A DNA stretch of 64,000 nt, from NCBI RefSeq assembly GCF_014193255.1, contig NZ_JACHZB010000003.1, positions 248,001 to 312,000 of the forward strand, read 5' to 3'. Below are positions 19,264-26,658 of this stretch, piece after piece. Numbering within the stretch: the stretch's first letter is position 1; each line of letters starts with the position of its first letter. The position numbers were made by a program, and so were the translations under genes. The notes under the pieces are model-generated. The model ran no database searches. It was given only the letters and a program-made list of their open reading frames with translations, and was not told the DNA's origin. The DNA comes from Rhizobium sp. BK196. Lineage in GTDB: Bacteria > Pseudomonadota > Alphaproteobacteria > Rhizobiales > Rhizobiaceae.

Positions 19264-20100
19264 TTGCCCCTCGACGTTATTCTTTTCGTCCTTTTCGGTG
19301 CTCTTCTGCACGCGACATGGAATGCCATCGTCAAAGCCGGCAAGGACAAGTCGCTCGATGCGGCACTGATCTCTGCAGGCGGCGCGGTCGCCTCGCTGCC
19401 TTTCCTACCTTTGCTTCCACTGCCGCAGCCGCAGGCCTGGCCCTTCATTGGCGCTTCCGCAATCCTGCAATTTGCCTATTTCCAGCTGGTTGCCGCCGCC
19501 TATAGAGCCGGCGATATCGGCTTGGTCTATCCGCTGATGCGCGGCGGCGCACCCCTGCTCATCGTCGCCACCAGCGGCTTCATCCTGGGAGAGCAACTGA
19601 CGGGTGGAGCGCTTGCCGGAACCTTGACCATCTGCATCGGCATCTTCACGCTCGCCTTCGAAGCGCGCCACGGCAGCCGCCATGCGATCATGCTGGCGCT
19701 CATCAACGCCTGCGTCATCGCGACCTACACCTATGTTGACGGCATCGGCGCCCGGCTTTCCGGCAACGCTGTCTCCTATACGTTGTGGATGTCGCTTCTG
19801 CCGCCGGTCCTGCTCTTTACCTGGGCGCTGTCGCAGCGCGGTCTGATGACTGTCGCCACTCACATCAGGCGCAACTGGTGGCGCGGATTGATTGGTGGCG
19901 CGGGCTCGATCGCTTCTTACGGGCTGGCGCTCTGGGCCATGACAAAGGCGCCGGTCGCGACGGTGGCGGCGCTGCGGGAAACCGCCATCCTGTTTGCACT
20001 CGTCATCTCGGTCACGGTCCTGAAGGAAAAGGCCAGCGTCTGGCGTTACCTCGCCGGCATCGTTATCGCGCTTGGCGGGCTGATCCTGAAGCTTGCCTGA
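19264..20100 (+). CDS. EamA/DMT-family membrane permease
   Basis: A 278-residue protein with about ten transmembrane helices made of two EamA halves. The N-terminal half begins ILFVLFGALLHATWNAIVKAGKDKSLD; the second half contains GGAGSIASYGLALWAMTKAPVATVAALRETAILFA and ends LAGIVIALGGLILKLA. These drug/metabolite transporters export amino acids or other small metabolites. The start used is the TTG at 19264, as no ATG lies ahead of the first helix; this is the less sure part. Its stop codon abuts that of the convergent crotonase gene with no base between them. Confidence 0.87.
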   Translation: MPLDVILFVLFGALLHATWNAIVKAGKDKSLDAALISAGGAVASLPFLPLLPLPQPQAWPFIGASAILQFAYFQLVAAAYRAGDIGLVYPLMRGGAPLLIVATSGFILGEQLTGGALAGTLTICIGIFTLAFEARHGSRHAIMLALINACVIATYTYVDGIGARLSGNAVSYTLWMSLLPPVLLFTWALSQRGLMTVATHIRRNWWRGLIGGAGSIASYGLALWAMTKAPVATVAALRETAILFALVISVTVLKEKASVWRYLAGIVIALGGLILKLA

Positions 20101-20934
20101 TCACTCGCCCTTCCATTCGGGCGTGCGCTTTGCGAGAAAGGCGCCGATGCCCTCTTGCGCATCGCCGGTCAGCATGCTGTCGACCATTACGCTTGCGGCA
20201 TAGCCATAGGCCTCAGCTATGGGCATTTCGAGCTGCGTATAAAAGGATTCCTTGCCGATCCTCAGGGCCTCCGGCGATTTTGAGGCAATGACGGAAGCGT
20301 ATTTGCTGACCACCTGGGTCAGGTACTGCCTCGGCACGATACGGTTGACCAGACCGAAATCCTTTGCTGTTGAGGCATCGATCGTCTCGCCTGTCAGCAA
20401 CATCTCCATCGCCTGCTTACGGTGGGCGGCGCGCGAAACGGCGACAGCCGGCGTCGAGCAGAAAAGCCCGATATTGACGCCTGGCGTGCAGAAGGTGGAC
20501 GTATCTGTACAGATCGCGAGATCGCAGCTTGCTACAAGTTGGCAGCCCGCTGCGGTCGCGAGCCCGTCGACCTCGGCGATGACCGGCTTCGGCAAACGAC
20601 TGATCTCGAGCATCAGATCCGCGGCCAGCGCAAAGGTTTCTTCGAAGAAGGCGACGCCGTCGTCCTCGTCGGCGCGGTGCGCAGTCAATTCCTTCAGGTC
20701 ATGACCGGCGGAAAAGACATTGCCGGTCGAGGCGATGACGACGATGCGTACGTCCTGGTCATCTGCAGCACCCTGCAACTCGCCCATCAACGTTTCCATG
20801 ACTGATATAGAGAGAGCATTGGCCGGTGGATTGTTGAGCGTCAGGCGCAATATGCCGCCGGAAAGCTGGCGAAGCACGAGGGCGCCCTCGCCCGAATTGT
20901 TGTTGTCCTTGCGGAAGGATACGATCTCGGCCAT
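20101..20934 (-). CDS. Enoyl-CoA hydratase/isomerase family protein, ECHDC3-like
   Basis: A 277-residue crotonase-fold protein. The oxyanion-hole segment FSAGHDLKEL and the region GLATAAGCQLVASCDLAI...FCTPGVNIGLFCSTP match the ECHDC3 subgroup. The two glutamates of true enoyl-CoA hydratase are replaced (Gln in AAGCQL, Gly in TPGVN), so ordinary hydratase chemistry is unlikely. It ends KRTPEWKGE as in the family. The ATG at 20934 follows AGGAAC. It is convergent with the EamA gene and divergent from rplM. Substrate unknown. Confidence 0.9.
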   Translation of the reverse strand: MAEIVSFRKDNNNSGEGALVLRQLSGGILRLTLNNPPANALSISVMETLMGELQGAADDQDVRIVVIASTGNVFSAGHDLKELTAHRADEDDGVAFFEETFALAADLMLEISRLPKPVIAEVDGLATAAGCQLVASCDLAICTDTSTFCTPGVNIGLFCSTPAVAVSRAAHRKQAMEMLLTGETIDASTAKDFGLVNRIVPRQYLTQVVSKYASVIASKSPEALRIGKESFYTQLEMPIAEAYGYAASVMVDSMLTGDAQEGIGAFLAKRTPEWKGE

Positions 20935-21052
20935 GGCATGTTCCTGTGCTGTCTGTATCCGCCTTGTGCCACAAGGGTGGGGCGATTTCGAGCCGAATAC
21001 GACAATACATGGCTTCTCGGATGCGAAACTTCCTGTTTCTGGGCGCAATAAG

Positions 21053-21074
21053 GTGAGGTATCACTATACCTCAC
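21053..21074. promoter_or_regulatory. Perfect 9-bp palindrome, probable operator
   Basis: GTGAGGTAT at 21053-21061, spacer CACT, ATACCTCAC at 21066-21074. It lies between the divergent crotonase and rplM genes, about 120 bases before the former's start and 55 bases before the rplM -35. The size and symmetry fit a TetR/GntR/MarR-type dimer. I do not recognise the binding protein. Confidence 0.5.
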
Positions 21075-21128
21075 ATTTAACATATTGTTTTTTCTAAGCT
21101 ATTTTTCCGGAAGCCAGAATGGCTTGTA

Positions 21129-21157
21129 TTGACCAACTAATCGATTGCCGCTATAAG
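21129..21157 (+). promoter_or_regulatory. Sigma-70 promoter of rplM-rpsI
   Basis: TTGACC at 21129-21134 and TATAAG at 21152-21157 with exactly 17 bases between. Transcription should begin near 21164, giving a leader of about 116 bases before the rplM ATG. Confidence 0.72.
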
Positions 21158-21171
21158 CCGCGCCGGAAATG

Positions 21172-21197
21172 CAGCCTCTCGGGGCTGTTTTCTTTTT
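21172..21197 (+). terminator. Terminator-like hairpin in the rplM leader
   Basis: CAGCC (21172-21176), loop, GGCTG (21183-21187), then TTTTCTTTTT. No plus-strand gene ends upstream, and the hairpin falls about 8 bases after the predicted start of the rplM transcript. It may act as an early attenuator of the ribosomal protein operon. The 5-6 bp stem is modest. Confidence 0.45.
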
Positions 21198-21279
21198 GGG
21201 CGTCTTTACAGTCATCCAACCAAGCAACAAGAAACGCCCCTCGCCCTCGGGCATGGGGATCCAAAAGAGAGTAACTACT

Positions 21280-21744
21280 ATGGCAACCTTCTCCCAGAAG
21301 CCTGCAGAGGTGGAGAAGAAGTGGGTCGTCATCGACGCCGAAGGGCTCGTCGTTGGCCGTCTCGCTTCCGTTATCGCTATGCGTCTGCGTGGCAAGCACA
21401 AGGCAACTTTCACGCCTCACGTTGACGACGGCGACAATGTTATCGTCATCAACGCTGAAAAGGTCGTTTTCACCGGCAAGAAGTATTCCGACAAGGTTTA
21501 CTACTGGCATACCGGTTATGCCGGCGGCATCAAGGAGCGTACCGCTCGCCAGATCATCGAAGGCCGCTTCCCGGAGCGCGTTCTCGAGAAGGCTGTTGAG
21601 CGCATGGTTCCGCGCGGCCCGCTCGGTCGTCGCCAGATGAAGAACCTGCGCGTTTACGCCGGCCCGAACCATCCCCACGAAGCACAGCAGCCGACCGTCC
21701 TCGACGTCGCAACGCTGAACAAGAAGAACGTAAGGAGCGCCTGA
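21280..21744 (+). CDS. rplM: 50S ribosomal protein L13
   Basis: A 154-residue L13. The family core is clear: [18 protein letters not shown], then [16 protein letters not shown], the signature region around [20 protein letters not shown], and HPHEAQQP at the end. It binds 23S rRNA early in large-subunit assembly. The ATG at 21280 follows AAGAGAG; the longer frame runs through the leader hairpin and is not coding. It is followed by rpsI with a 3-base gap, the universal rplM-rpsI operon. Confidence 0.98.
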   Translation: MATFSQKPAEVEKKWVVIDAEGLVVGRLASVIAMRLRGKHKATFTPHVDDGDNVIVINAEKVVFTGKKYSDKVYYWHTGYAGGIKERTARQIIEGRFPERVLEKAVERMVPRGPLGRRQMKNLRVYAGPNHPHEAQQPTVLDVATLNKKNVRSA

Positions 21745-21747
21745 TAA

Positions 21748-22221
21748 ATGGCTGACCTCTCCTCCCTGAAGGATCTCGGCACGTCGTCTGAAGTAGCAGC
21801 TGCTGCTCCGGCTCACGTCCGCAAGGTCGACTCGCTTGGCCGCTCCTACGCAACCGGCAAGCGCAAGAACGCCGTTGCCCGCGTCTGGGTCAAGCCGGGC
21901 TCCGGCAAGATCATCGTCAACGGCAAGGAATTCGCGGAATATTTCGCTCGTCCGGTTCTGCAGATGATCCTGCGCCAGCCGATCGTAGCTGCTGCCCGTG
22001 ACGGCCAGTTCGACATCGTCGCAACCGTTGCCGGCGGCGGCCTCTCCGGCCAGGCCGGTGCCGTTCGCCACGGTCTGTCCAAGGCCCTCACCTACTTCGA
22101 ACCGGGCCTGCGCTCGGTCCTGAAGAAGGGTGGCTTCCTGACCCGCGACAGCCGCGTCGTCGAACGTAAGAAGTACGGTAAGGCCAAGGCCCGCCGTTCG
22201 TTCCAGTTCTCGAAGCGCTAA
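21748..22221 (+). CDS. rpsI: 30S ribosomal protein S9
   Basis: A 157-residue S9. After an alanine-rich alphaproteobacterial N-terminal extension (to about residue 28), the S9 core starts at [16 protein letters not shown]. It continues through [19 protein letters not shown] and ends in the invariant [17 protein letters not shown] tail that reaches the P-site tRNA. It is translated with rplM from the same mRNA. A strong bidirectional terminator follows. Confidence 0.98.
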   Translation: MADLSSLKDLGTSSEVAAAAPAHVRKVDSLGRSYATGKRKNAVARVWVKPGSGKIIVNGKEFAEYFARPVLQMILRQPIVAAARDGQFDIVATVAGGGLSGQAGAVRHGLSKALTYFEPGLRSVLKKGGFLTRDSRVVERKKYGKAKARRSFQFSKR

Positions 22222-22246
22222 TTGCTTTCTGGATATGCTTTCATGG

Positions 22247-22277
22247 AAAGGCCGGGTTTTCGCCCGGCCTTTTTTTA
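22247..22277. terminator. Bidirectional terminator after rpsI
   Basis: AAAGGCCGGG (22247-22256), six-base loop, CCCGGCCTTT (22263-22272), then more T. The stem is perfect over 10 bp. It serves rpsI and overlaps the end of the convergent VOC gene. Confidence 0.88.
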
Positions 22278-22652
22278 TTCCGGCTTGTTGTAGAAGGCTT
22301 CCAGCCGATATCCATCGGGATCGATGATGAAGGCGGCGTAATAGAACTGGCTGTAATCCGGGCGGATGCCCGGAGGGCCGTTATCCTCGCCGCCACTGGC
22401 CAATGCGGCCGCATAGAAGGCGTTGACGGCTTCCTCGCTCGTCGCGACGAAGCAGAAATGCAGCCCCGAGCCGCGATCGGCCGGCACCGGACGCTCCACT
22501 TCACTCACCCAGAAGGCAGGCCTATCGGCGCCGTACCCCATCGTTCCCTCGAAATTCGACAGCCGCTCATAGCCGAGCGGCGCCAGTGCCGCATCGTAGA
22601 ACTGGCGCGATCTATCGAGGCTTTTTACCCCGATTGAAATGTGGTCGAACAT
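22275..22652 (-). CDS. VOC-family (glyoxalase/bleomycin resistance) protein
   Basis: A 125-residue vicinal oxygen chelate protein with the two beta-alpha-beta-beta-beta halves: MFDHISIGVKSLDRSRQFYDAALAPLGY at the N-terminus and AAFIIDPDGYRLEAFYN at the C-terminus. Metal-site residues are partly kept (His4, Glu in RLEAF). The ATG at 22652 is preceded by AGGAG. It is divergent from the chloramphenicol-exporter region. Members may be lyases, dioxygenases or drug-binding proteins; the role here is not known. Confidence 0.87.
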   Translation of the reverse strand: MFDHISIGVKSLDRSRQFYDAALAPLGYERLSNFEGTMGYGADRPAFWVSEVERPVPADRGSGLHFCFVATSEEAVNAFYAAALASGGEDNGPPGIRPDYSQFYYAAFIIDPDGYRLEAFYNKPE

Positions 22653-22795
22653 TGCCCGTGGCTCCTTCTGGTTTAGTCGGCGCAGCTTCTTGGAAGCGGT
22701 TTGCGAAGTCAACGCGCCACATTCACCTATTGCCGCCGGTACTGCTGGCTGCTAAGGCCACGTCGTGTTTCAGACCGGACAAGACAGGACCTGAC

Positions 22796-22825
22796 ATGGG
22801 AGCCACCCCGTCCGCAGACAGATAG
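22796..22825 (+). CDS. Nine-residue leader peptide of the chloramphenicol exporter
   Basis: The frame ATG...TAG encodes MGATPSADR, with AGGA six bases upstream. It matches the known cmlA translational-attenuation leader MSTSKNADK in length and in the last three positions (Ala-Asp-Lys/Arg), where the drug-bound ribosome stalls. The first hairpin arm begins at the base right after its stop codon. The exporter downstream is of the same family as CmlA and FloR. These facts together argue that it is a real regulatory peptide; expression has not been shown. Confidence 0.7.
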   Translation: MGATPSADR

Positions 22826-22920
22826 GCCGCAGCAACCTTTTGAAGTTGTTGCGGCATCTGTCCAATCGATCCAGACTGCGATGAGAAGGCAGATTGCCGC
22901 CCGATGAACTCATTCGAGCG
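22826..22920 (+). promoter_or_regulatory. Translational attenuator of the chloramphenicol exporter
   Basis: Four segments can pair. Arm 1 (22826-22836) pairs with arm 2 (22845-22855), 11 positions with one G-U. Arm 2 extended (22851-22862) pairs with arm 3 (22888-22900), 12 positions with one bulge. Arm 3 CCGC (22897-22900) plus CGA pairs with TCG plus GCGG at 22917-22920, next to the exporter start. Pairings 1:2 and 2:3 exclude each other. A ribosome stalled on the leader would cover arm 1, favour 2:3 and free the exporter start region. Confidence 0.6.
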
Positions 22921-22931
22921 GATGAATACCT

Positions 22932-24119
22932 ATGCCTTCCCAAAACAGGAACTGGACTTGCTCCTTGCCGGCAGCGCTGCTGCTTCTGGCGCCCTTCGAT
23001 ATCCTGGCCTCGCTTGCCATGGACATCTACCTCCCCGTCGTTCCGACGATGCCCGAAGCACTCGGCACATCGGCGACGGTCGTTCAACTGACCCTCAGTC
23101 TCTACATGCTCATCCTCGGCGCCGGACAGATGCTCTTCGGACCCCTGTCGGACCGGATCGGCCGGCGCCCGGTGCTGCTTGGTGGCGCGCTACTGTTTGC
23201 GATCTCTTCGCTTGTGCTCGCAGCCACTTCGTCGGCCGCACTGTTCGTCGTGCTGCGTCTGCTTCAGGCGGTCGGGGCGTCGGCGGCCCTTGTGGCGACC
23301 TTCGCAACGGTGCGCGATGTCTATGCCGCGAGGCCGGAAGGCGCCGTCATCTACAGCCTGCTTGGCGCGATCCTCTCCTTCGTGCCGGCGCTCGGACCGA
23401 TCGCCGGCGCCGTGATTGCCGATCATGCCGGGTGGCGCGCCATCTTCCTGCTGCTCGGCGGACTGATGCTTGCGGCCATCTTCAATGCCCTGAAGGGTTG
23501 GCACGAAACGATGCCTGCGGCATCAGTCGCGGCAACGATCAGCATCCGTTCAATCCTGACGAATGCGCATTTCTGGACCTACACGACGGGCTTCAGCGCG
23601 GCGATGGGCGCCTTCTTCGTGTTCTTTTCCACTGCACCTCGCGTGCTGATCGACCATGCCGGCTTTTCGGGTCTCGCATTCAGCCTTTCCTTCGCCACGG
23701 CGGCAGCGGTGATGATCCTATCCGCACGCTTCGCCGGCCGCTTCGTCGCACGGTGGGGAATGGCCAGCAGCCTTGCCCGCGGCATGGGCCTGCTTCTTGT
23801 CGGCGCGTTGTTCCTCGGCCTCGGCGAAGTGTTGCTTGCTCCCTCATTCGCCAGCTTCGTCCTGCCGATGTGGGTGATCGCCGTCGGCATCGTGCTCACG
23901 ACCGCGGTTACGGCAAACGGGGCGCTGGCGGCCTTTGGCCAAACAGCCGGAACGGCAGTCGCACTGTACTTCTGTGTCGAGAGCCTGATCGTCGGCTGCA
24001 TCGGCACGCTCTTCGTGCTGCTGTTGGATGGCAATACCGCATGGCCACTCGCCGGCTATTGCACGGTAATGGGTATTATCACCCTGTTTACTCTATGGCG
24101 CATCCGCGCTCGCGGCTGA
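22932..24119 (+). CDS. FloR/CmlA-type chloramphenicol/florfenicol exporter (MFS, DHA1)
   Basis: A 395-residue, 12-helix major facilitator. The N-terminal stretch LPAALLLLAPFDILASLAMD, then IYLPVVP and GPLSDRIGRRPVLL (motif A), RLLQAVGASAALVATFATVR, and later FFVFFSTAPRVLI and LPMWVIAVGIVLT, agree closely with FloR and CmlA as I know them. It is a proton-driven drug exporter of the inner membrane, most likely for phenicols. The ATG at 22932 is fixed by an in-frame stop at 22923. The out-of-frame ATGs at 22904 and 22922 do not lead to an exporter. The start region lacks a strong ribosome site (GCGGAT), in keeping with regulated initiation. It is flanked by ordinary chromosomal genes with no sign of a mobile element. 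Confidence 0.88.
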   Translation: MPSQNRNWTCSLPAALLLLAPFDILASLAMDIYLPVVPTMPEALGTSATVVQLTLSLYMLILGAGQMLFGPLSDRIGRRPVLLGGALLFAISSLVLAATSSAALFVVLRLLQAVGASAALVATFATVRDVYAARPEGAVIYSLLGAILSFVPALGPIAGAVIADHAGWRAIFLLLGGLMLAAIFNALKGWHETMPAASVAATISIRSILTNAHFWTYTTGFSAAMGAFFVFFSTAPRVLIDHAGFSGLAFSLSFATAAAVMILSARFAGRFVARWGMASSLARGMGLLLVGALFLGLGEVLLAPSFASFVLPMWVIAVGIVLTTAVTANGALAAFGQTAGTAVALYFCVESLIVGCIGTLFVLLLDGNTAWPLAGYCTVMGIITLFTLWRIRARG

Positions 24120-24224
24120 TGCCAAAAGGCGGCGGAGAAGATCCGCTGCCCGGCTTGAAATGTGATTCCTTGAAATCTGCAGGAAGCTTGCCTACCCCTT
24201 CCTGCAGAGACAAGGAATCCGACT

Positions 24225-24593
24225 ATGCCCTCTGCCAAACCCTCACCCTTCGCCGCCACTCCCGAGCCACCCTATTACGTCGTGACCTTCTCGTCCGTTC
24301 GTACCGAGGGCGACAATGGCTATGGCGCAATGGCAGACCGGATGGCCGAGCTCGCGCTGCAGCAGCCGGGCTGTCTGGGGGCCGAAAGCGCGCGGGATGC
24401 CGATGGCTTCGGCATCATCAATTCCTACTGGGCTGACGAGGAAAGCCTGAAGGCCTGGAAGCAGGTCGCGAGCCACCTCGCCGCCCAGCGCCTCGGTCGT
24501 GAGCGCTGGTACAAGCAATATAAGGTTCGCATTGCGCGGGTAGAACGCGCTTACGAATTTATCGCAGAGGAAGGAGCCTCCCATGGCGAATAA
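24225..24593 (+). CDS. Antibiotic biosynthesis monooxygenase (ABM) domain protein
   Basis: A 122-residue ABM-fold protein of the dimeric alpha/beta barrel class. The pattern YYVVTFSSVRTEGDNGYGAMADRMAELALQQPGCLGAES followed by GIINSYWADEESLKAWKQVASHLAAQ is typical. The final residues overlap the start of speB by 11 bases, so the two are translationally coupled. Proteins of this type can be cofactor-free monooxygenases or heme-degrading enzymes; the partner speB suggests a metabolic role but does not define it. Confidence 0.85.
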   Translation: MPSAKPSPFAATPEPPYYVVTFSSVRTEGDNGYGAMADRMAELALQQPGCLGAESARDADGFGIINSYWADEESLKAWKQVASHLAAQRLGRERWYKQYKVRIARVERAYEFIAEEGASHGE

Positions 24594-25536
24594 GACCATC
24601 GACCATGCCTTCACGGCACAGAGCCTGACATCGGCTGCCTCCGATCCGACCTTTGCCGGCGCGCTTTCCTTCATGCGCCGCCGCTTCACCAAGGATCTGA
24701 CAGGAGCCGATGCCGTCGTCTGGGGCATTCCCTTCGATGCCGCAACCTCCAACCGGCCGGGCACGCGTTTCGGGCCGCAGGCGATCCGCCGGGCGTCGGC
24801 GATCTTCGACAACGATCCGCAATATCCGTTTCAGCGCGATCTCTTCGCCGAAATGGCCGTCATCGACTACGGCGACTGCCTGCTCGACTACGGCAATCAT
24901 CAGGATACGCCTGCAGCCATAGAGCGGCAGGCGAGCGCCATTCTCGACAGCGGCGCCTTCCTGCTCACCCTCGGCGGCGATCATTACGTCACCTGGCCGC
25001 TGCTGAAGGCGCATGTCGATCGCCACGGCCCGCTGGCGCTCGTGCAGTTCGACGCGCATCAGGACACGTGGCTGGACGACGAGCGCCGTATCGACCACGG
25101 CTCCTTCGTCGCCCGTGCGGCCCGCGCCGGCCTCATCGATCCTGACCGCTCGATCCAGATCGGCATCCGTACGCATGCGCCAGAAGATTTCGGCATCCAC
25201 CTGGTTTACGGCCATCAAGTTGAAGAGATGAGCGCATCGGATATCGCGTCGATGATCATTTCGCACACGAAGGGTTCGCCCGCCTATCTAACCTTCGATA
25301 TCGACTGCCTGGACCCGGCCTTTGCGCCCGGCACCGGCACGCCTGTTGCCGGCGGCCCGTCCAGCGCGAAGATCCTCTCCGTGCTGCAGCGGCTGAAACA
25401 GCTCGATATCCGCGGCGCCGACGTCGTCGAAGTCTCTCCGCCCTATGACCATGCCGATATCACCGCCATTGCAGGGGCGACGGTCGCAATGTATATGCTG
25501 GGCCTCCACGCCGAACGGCGCGCGACGGTGGGATAA
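24583..25536 (+). CDS. speB: Agmatinase (ureohydrolase family)
   Basis: A 317-residue ureohydrolase. The binuclear manganese site is complete: GGDHY, DAHQDT and DIDCLDPAFAPGTGTP. The loop IDHGSFVARA fits agmatinase better than arginase. It would convert agmatine to putrescine and urea. AAGGAG precedes the ATG at 24583, inside the ABM gene. argC lies 80 bases downstream on the same strand, giving an arginine/polyamine group. Related guanidino substrates cannot be excluded, since the family includes guanidinobutyrase. Confidence 0.92.
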   Translation: MANKTIDHAFTAQSLTSAASDPTFAGALSFMRRRFTKDLTGADAVVWGIPFDAATSNRPGTRFGPQAIRRASAIFDNDPQYPFQRDLFAEMAVIDYGDCLLDYGNHQDTPAAIERQASAILDSGAFLLTLGGDHYVTWPLLKAHVDRHGPLALVQFDAHQDTWLDDERRIDHGSFVARAARAGLIDPDRSIQIGIRTHAPEDFGIHLVYGHQVEEMSASDIASMIISHTKGSPAYLTFDIDCLDPAFAPGTGTPVAGGPSSAKILSVLQRLKQLDIRGADVVEVSPPYDHADITAIAGATVAMYMLGLHAERRATVG

Positions 25537-25616
25537 CCGCTGTTATCAAATTGATTCAACTTCATGGCAAATTGATTCCGGAAACAATCCGAACCCAGTG
25601 AAAGTGCAGGATAATC

Positions 25617-26540
25617 ATGGCAGCAAAGATCTTCATCGATGGCGAGGCTGGAACGACGGGTCTGCAGATCCGCGAGCGTCTGGCGGAGCGCCGCGATCTT
25701 GAGCTGCTGTCGATCCCGACCGAAAGCCGCAAGGACAAGGCGGTGCGTGGTGCCTTGCTCAACGAGGCCGATATTGCCATCCTCTGCCTGCCTGACGACG
25801 CCGCCAAGGAAAGCGTCAGCCTGATCGAGAACGACCGGACGAAGGTGATCGACGCTTCGACCGCGCATCGCGTCGCCGAAGGCTGGGCCTATGGCTTCCC
25901 GGAAATGAGCAAGGAGCAGGCTGCTATCATCGCCTCGGCCAAGCGTGTCGCCAATCCCGGCTGCTGGCCGCAAGGCCCGATCGCCACGCTGCGCCCGCTG
26001 ATCGAAGCCGGCCTCATACCGGCCGATTTTCCGGTCACGGTCAACGGCATTTCCGGTTATACTGGCGGCGGCCGTACGATGATCGAGGATTACGTCGCCA
26101 AGGGCGAGGATGCGCCCAAATACATGCCCTATGGCCTGAGCTTCAAGCACAAGCACCTTCCCGAACTGCAACGCTATGCCAAGCTCGGACGCGTACCGTT
26201 CTTTCAGCCGGTCGTCGGCAATTTCGCGCAGGGCATGGTGGTCACCGTTCCGCTGCAGCTGTCGCATCTGCCCAAAGTGCCGAAAGGTGCTGACCTGCAT
26301 GCCGCTATCGCCGACTATTATGCCGGCATCAAGGGTTTCGTGGTGGTCGCCCCCTTGGAGGCGTCGGAGCGCACGCCGGAACTCAACCCGGAAATCTACA
26401 ACAATACCAATCGCATGCGCCTGCACGTTTTTGCCAATGACGACATCGCGCAGGCGCTGCTTGTCGCCGTCTACGACAATCTCGGCAAGGGCGCCTCGGG
26501 TGCCGCTGTGCAGAACATGGATTTGATGCTGGGCGTGTAA
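25617..26540 (+). CDS. argC: N-acetyl-gamma-glutamyl-phosphate reductase (short type)
   Basis: A 307-residue ArgC of the shorter class found in alphaproteobacteria. The Rossmann start IFIDGEAGTTGLQIRERL has the altered glycine motif of this class. The catalytic cysteine is Cys116 in ANPGCWPQG, and HKHLPELQRY carries the active-site histidine. It reduces N-acetyl-glutamyl-phosphate to the semialdehyde in arginine synthesis, using NADPH. It is the last gene of the ABM-speB-argC run. Confidence 0.96.
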   Translation: MAAKIFIDGEAGTTGLQIRERLAERRDLELLSIPTESRKDKAVRGALLNEADIAILCLPDDAAKESVSLIENDRTKVIDASTAHRVAEGWAYGFPEMSKEQAAIIASAKRVANPGCWPQGPIATLRPLIEAGLIPADFPVTVNGISGYTGGGRTMIEDYVAKGEDAPKYMPYGLSFKHKHLPELQRYAKLGRVPFFQPVVGNFAQGMVVTVPLQLSHLPKVPKGADLHAAIADYYAGIKGFVVVAPLEASERTPELNPEIYNNTNRMRLHVFANDDIAQALLVAVYDNLGKGASGAAVQNMDLMLGV

Positions 26541-26658
26541 CGCCCGGCAATTGCCTGATGTCTTGCGGCATGCCTGTCTTCAACACTGTTCTTCGCTAGC
26601 CCCGATACGATTGCCCGCCTGTTGTGAAAGCCGTACACTCCCTTCCGGGGGGAGACAA

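Noticed and set aside
22904..24436. A 510-codon plus-strand frame across the exporter
   Set aside because: It is out of frame with the clear FloR-like protein and rich in Arg, Pro and His, as expected of a shadow frame in GC-rich DNA.
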